Below are positions 61,260 to 64,000 of a stretch of DNA of 64,000 nucleotides, in pieces. The stretch covers positions 124,001 through 188,000 of the forward strand of contig NZ_LR733303.1 in the NCBI RefSeq assembly GCF_902506105.1, read 5' to 3'. The translations under genes were made by a program, and so were the position numbers. This stretch comes from Aeromicrobium sp. 9AM. GTDB taxonomy: Bacteria; Actinomycetota; Actinomycetes; Propionibacteriales; Nocardioidaceae. Position 1 is the first letter of the stretch. The number at the start of each line of letters is the position of its first letter. A model generated the notes under the pieces. It did no database searches and was not told where the DNA came from. It was given only the letters and a program-made list of their open reading frames with translations.

Positions 61260-62470
61260 CCCGTTACGCGGTCCAGCTCGATCCCGGCAATCCTGACTTC
61301 CTGCGCGATCCCTACCCGGTCCTCGCTGCACTGCGGGCCAACGGCCCAGTGCTCTGGCACGAGCCGATGGGCGTGTGGCTGGCGACGACGCACGAGTCGG
61401 TCAGCCAGGTCTTGCGCACTCGCGCGTTCGGCCGGCTCTGGACCGACTGGGAGCCGGCCGCCGAGATGGAGCCGTTCAACGCGCTGCACCGCAACCAGAT
61501 GATGGAGAACGAGCCGCCCGAGCACACGCGACTGCGCAGGCTCGTGGCCGGCGCGTTCGGGCGAGGACACGTCGAGCGCATGAGATCTCGAATCCAAGAC
61601 CTGGCCACGGAGATGGTGGATGGGTTGTTCGAGCCTGGCGACGACGGACGATCACCCCAGACGGTGGACATCCTCAGTCGCTATGCCGAGCCGATGCCGG
61701 TCTATGTCATCGCCGACCTGCTGGGCGTACCCCGTGAGGACCACGTACGCCTGCGCGCGTGGTCGCAGGCCATCGTGCACATGTACGAGCCCAACGTCGA
61801 TGCCGCCACCAGGGCCGCGGCGATCGAGGCCAGCACGGCGTTCTCCGACTACGTACGCGCGGTCGTCGCCGAGCGGCGTACTGACCTCGGCGACGACCTG
61901 ATCAGCGACCTGATCACCGAGCGCGGCCGCGGCGCCAAGCTCAGCGACGACGAGCTCGTGGCCTCCGTCGTGCTGCTGCTCAACGCGGGGCACGAGGCAT
62001 CGGTCAACGTGTTCGGCAACGGCATCCACGCCCTGCTGAGCCACCCTGAGCAGCTCGCCCGCGTGACGTCCGGCGAGGTGCCGATCGACGTCGCGCTCGA
62101 GGAGCTCATCCGGTTCGACGCGCCGTTGCAGCTGTTCGAGCGTACGGCCACCAAGGACGTCAAGGTGTGTGGCGAGACGATCAAGGCCGGCCAGAAGATC
62201 GCCTGCCTGATGGGGTCGGCCAACCGTGATGCCGACGCGTTCGACGACGCGGACACGTTCGACGTCGGCCGTGATCCCAACCCCCATGTCGGCTTCGGCA
62301 TGGGCCTGCACTTCTGCCTCGGCGCGCCGCTCGCGCGGCTCGAGCTGCAGATCAGCCTCAAGACCCTGCTCGACCGCTTCCCCCGCCTCGCCTTGGCTGG
62401 GGAGGCGCCGCGCCGCCCGACCTGGGTGCTGCGCGGCTTCGAGCGCATCCCCGTCACATCCGGTGGTTGA
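61256..62470 (+). CDS. Cytochrome P450
   Basis: 404 aa, bacterial class I P450. Haem-binding loop FGMGLHFCLGAPLARLE with Cys354, ExxR in EELIR, and I-helix motif AGHEAS, in which Ala248 replaces the oxygen-activating Thr. Substrate unknown. It starts at TTG overlapping the cdd stop (TTGA), so it is coupled to nucleoside salvage genes; deoA follows after 90 bp. Its last codons and stop lie inside a dispersed palindrome, so the natural end may have been altered by that element. No ferredoxin gene nearby. Confidence 0.9.
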   Translation: MTRYAVQLDPGNPDFLRDPYPVLAALRANGPVLWHEPMGVWLATTHESVSQVLRTRAFGRLWTDWEPAAEMEPFNALHRNQMMENEPPEHTRLRRLVAGAFGRGHVERMRSRIQDLATEMVDGLFEPGDDGRSPQTVDILSRYAEPMPVYVIADLLGVPREDHVRLRAWSQAIVHMYEPNVDAATRAAAIEASTAFSDYVRAVVAERRTDLGDDLISDLITERGRGAKLSDDELVASVVLLLNAGHEASVNVFGNGIHALLSHPEQLARVTSGEVPIDVALEELIRFDAPLQLFERTATKDVKVCGETIKAGQKIACLMGSANRDADAFDDADTFDVGRDPNPHVGFGMGLHFCLGAPLARLELQISLKTLLDRFPRLALAGEAPRRPTWVLRGFERIPVTSGG

Positions 62471-62540
62471 GGTGCGAAGGCCGCCCGCGGCCGATGGGGG
62501 CACCTCCCGCGAGCGCCAGCGAGTGGGGGACTCGAAACCA
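62464..62540. repeat. Dispersed palindromic element, family 1, copy at the P450 stop
   Basis: The first 30 bases equal 26222-26251; the element runs to CTCGAAACCA and has a central GGGGGCACC...TGGGGGA part that the other copy lacks. Its first bases supply the last two codons and TGA of the P450. Confidence 0.75.
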
Positions 62541-62560
62541 CCACGACCAGGAGACACCGC

Positions 62561-63844
62561 ATGACCGAACCGTTCGATGCCGTTGAAGTGATCGCGGCCA
62601 AGCGCGACAAGCACGAGCTCGACGACGCCCAGATCGACTGGGTCGTCGACGCCTACACCCGCGGGGTCGTCGCCGACGAGCAGATGTCGGCGCTCGCGAT
62701 GGCCATCTTGCTCAACGGCATGAACCGGCGCGAGATCAGCAGGTGGACCGGCGCGATGATCGCCAGCGGTGAGCGCATGGACTTCTCGTCGCTGTCGTGG
62801 GGCACCGCCGACAAGCACTCCACGGGGGGCGTCGGCGACAAGATCACGCTCCCGCTCGCACCGCTGGTCGCGGCCTGCGGTGTCGCGGTGCCGCAGCTGT
62901 CGGGTCGGGGCCTGGGCCACACCGGCGGAACGCTCGACAAGCTCGAGGCGATCCCCGGCTGGCGGGCGGCGCTGACCAACGACGAGATGATGGCGCAGCT
63001 GGAGGACGTCGGTGCCGTGATCTGTGCGGCGGGCCCGGGCCTGGCACCGGCCGACAAGAAGCTCTACGCGCTGCGGGACGTCACCGGCACGGTCGAGGCG
63101 ATCCCGCTGATCGCCAGCTCGATCATGAGCAAGAAGATCGCCGAGGGCACCGGCGCCCTGGTGCTCGACGTCAAGGTCGGCTCCGGAGCCTTCATGAAAA
63201 CCGAGCCCATGGCGCGGGAGCTCGCGGAGACCATGGTCGCCCTCGGCAATGATGCGGGCGTCACGACCGTCGCGCTGCTCACCGACATGTCGACCCCGCT
63301 GGGCCTGACCGCCGGCAACGCCTGCGAGGTCGCCGAGTCCGTCGAGGTGCTCGCCGGCGGCGGCCCCGCCGATGTCGTCGAGCTGACCGTCGAGCTGGCC
63401 CGCGAGATGCTCACCGCTGCTGGCAAGGGCGACGTCGATCCTGCGGACGTACTCGCCTCAGGCGCCGCGATGGACGTGTGGAAGCGCATGATCTCCGCTC
63501 AAGGCGGCGACCCTGACGCGGCACTCCCCACCCCCAAGGAGACGCACGTGATCACCGCACCCACGTCGGGCACACTGACCCGTCTCGACGCCCTGAGCGT
63601 GGGCGTGGCGGCCTGGCGCCTCGGCGCCGGGCGATCCCGCCCGGGCGAGCAGGTGCAGGCCGCAGCGGGCGTCGTGATGCATGCCAAGCCCGGCGACCAG
63701 GTCACCGCAGGTCAGCCCCTGCTGACGCTGCAGACCGACACCCCGGAGCGGTTCGAGCGCGCGGTTGCAGCGCTCGACGAGGGGTACGACATCGGCACGG
63801 GGTCGCCGGACGTACCGTCCGTCGTGATCGACCGCATTCGTTAG
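62561..63844 (+). CDS. deoA: Thymidine phosphorylase
   Basis: Phosphorolyses thymidine/deoxyuridine to base and deoxyribose-1-phosphate. 427 aa with the family signature SGRGLGHTGGTLDKLE, the phosphate-binding KHSTGGVGDK loop and the C-terminal PYNP domain (residues about 340-425). AGGAGA eight bases before the ATG. Last gene of the uptake-salvage operon. Confidence 0.96.
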   Translation: MTEPFDAVEVIAAKRDKHELDDAQIDWVVDAYTRGVVADEQMSALAMAILLNGMNRREISRWTGAMIASGERMDFSSLSWGTADKHSTGGVGDKITLPLAPLVAACGVAVPQLSGRGLGHTGGTLDKLEAIPGWRAALTNDEMMAQLEDVGAVICAAGPGLAPADKKLYALRDVTGTVEAIPLIASSIMSKKIAEGTGALVLDVKVGSGAFMKTEPMARELAETMVALGNDAGVTTVALLTDMSTPLGLTAGNACEVAESVEVLAGGGPADVVELTVELAREMLTAAGKGDVDPADVLASGAAMDVWKRMISAQGGDPDAALPTPKETHVITAPTSGTLTRLDALSVGVAAWRLGAGRSRPGEQVQAAAGVVMHAKPGDQVTAGQPLLTLQTDTPERFERAVAALDEGYDIGTGSPDVPSVVIDRIR

Positions 63845-63852
63845 GTTGAGGT

Positions 63853-64000
63853 ATGCGCATCTTGAACAACAGCAAAGAGATCGCGGCGGCCGCCGGAGAA
63901 GAGCTCGGTGTCAGCGAGTGGGTGGCGATCACGCAGGAGCGGATCGACCTGTTCGCGGATGCGACGGGTGACCGCCAGTGGATCCACGTCGACCCAGAGC
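63853..64000 (+). CDS. MaoC-like hydratase, partial at window end
   Basis: Only the first 49 codons are present. FADATGDRQWIHVDPE contains the hydratase-2 catalytic Asp and His of the MaoC family, which hydrates enoyl-CoA. GAGG precedes the ATG by a short spacer. Eight bases after deoA, so possibly at the end of the same transcript. Confidence 0.8.
   Translation, partial: MRILNNSKEIAAAAGEELGVSEWVAITQERIDLFADATGDRQWIHVDPE

Overview
The window is strongly G+C-rich, uses many GTG starts and several leaderless-looking promoters, and is packed with ATGA/GTGA-type gene overlaps. Together with FurA-KatG, a monomeric isocitrate dehydrogenase, a DUF3017 gene behind folD and a mycobacterial Sdh1-type succinate dehydrogenase, this points to an actinobacterium, most likely chromosomal DNA of a Nocardioidaceae member (Aeromicrobium/Nocardioides-like). 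The family-level placement is inference. No phage, plasmid, IS, CRISPR, tRNA or rRNA was seen, and no gene-free stretch exceeds 300 bp.

Layout. 0-7.2 kb: rmlA, a YbaK/TetR pair, folD-DUF3017, malate dehydrogenase, and furA-katG behind a near-perfect Fur-type palindrome. 7.2-9.8 kb: a minus-strand cassette that is the most novel part of the window. It runs aquaporin, small membrane peptide, membrane-anchored Gly/Cys/His-rich peptide, DUF692 (MNIO) enzyme, small partner protein, with a perfect CRP/GlxR-type site upstream. It looks like a RiPP-type system with a membrane-tethered precursor. 9.9-16.7 kb: icd, an orphan receiver, and a two-component block with one intact and one apparently dead histidine kinase. 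16.7-24.4 kb: FAD monooxygenase, MMPL transporter, a hydrolase/TetR pair with a mirror-image operator, a winged-helix protein and an MFS pump. 24.4-28.2 kb: sulfate ABC transporter (sbp-cysT-cysW-cysA) with a dispersed palindrome lodged between cysT and cysW. 28.4-41.5 kb: purU, PadR/DHA2 pump, FAD oxidoreductase with a MerR/SoxR-style promoter, tandem GNAT, pheA, cupin/Rrf2 pair with a shared operator, galK, trpS, RNA-ligase-like phosphoesterase, secreted EEP-family enzyme, lipoprotein, LysR.

41.6-48.6 kb holds two complete but different succinate dehydrogenase operons in tandem. The first is divergent from lysR. Both carry the same LysR-type dyad and the same leaderless promoter layout, so one regulator may control both. 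48.7-52.1 kb is a two-component system translationally coupled internally, followed by two membrane proteins. 52.2-55.6 kb: MarR, MFS, a small SHOCT-like membrane protein, and an M20 peptidase. 55.8-63.8 kb is a nucleoside uptake and salvage operon: BmpA-type lipoprotein, ABC ATPase, two permeases, cytidine deaminase, an unexpected cytochrome P450 and thymidine phosphorylase. The window ends inside a MaoC-like hydratase gene.

Dispersed intergenic palindromes of at least two families recur (26.2 and 62.5 kb; 34.8 and 48.6 kb), plus a strong 18-bp hairpin at 3.3 kb. Several sit at operon ends and may double as terminators.
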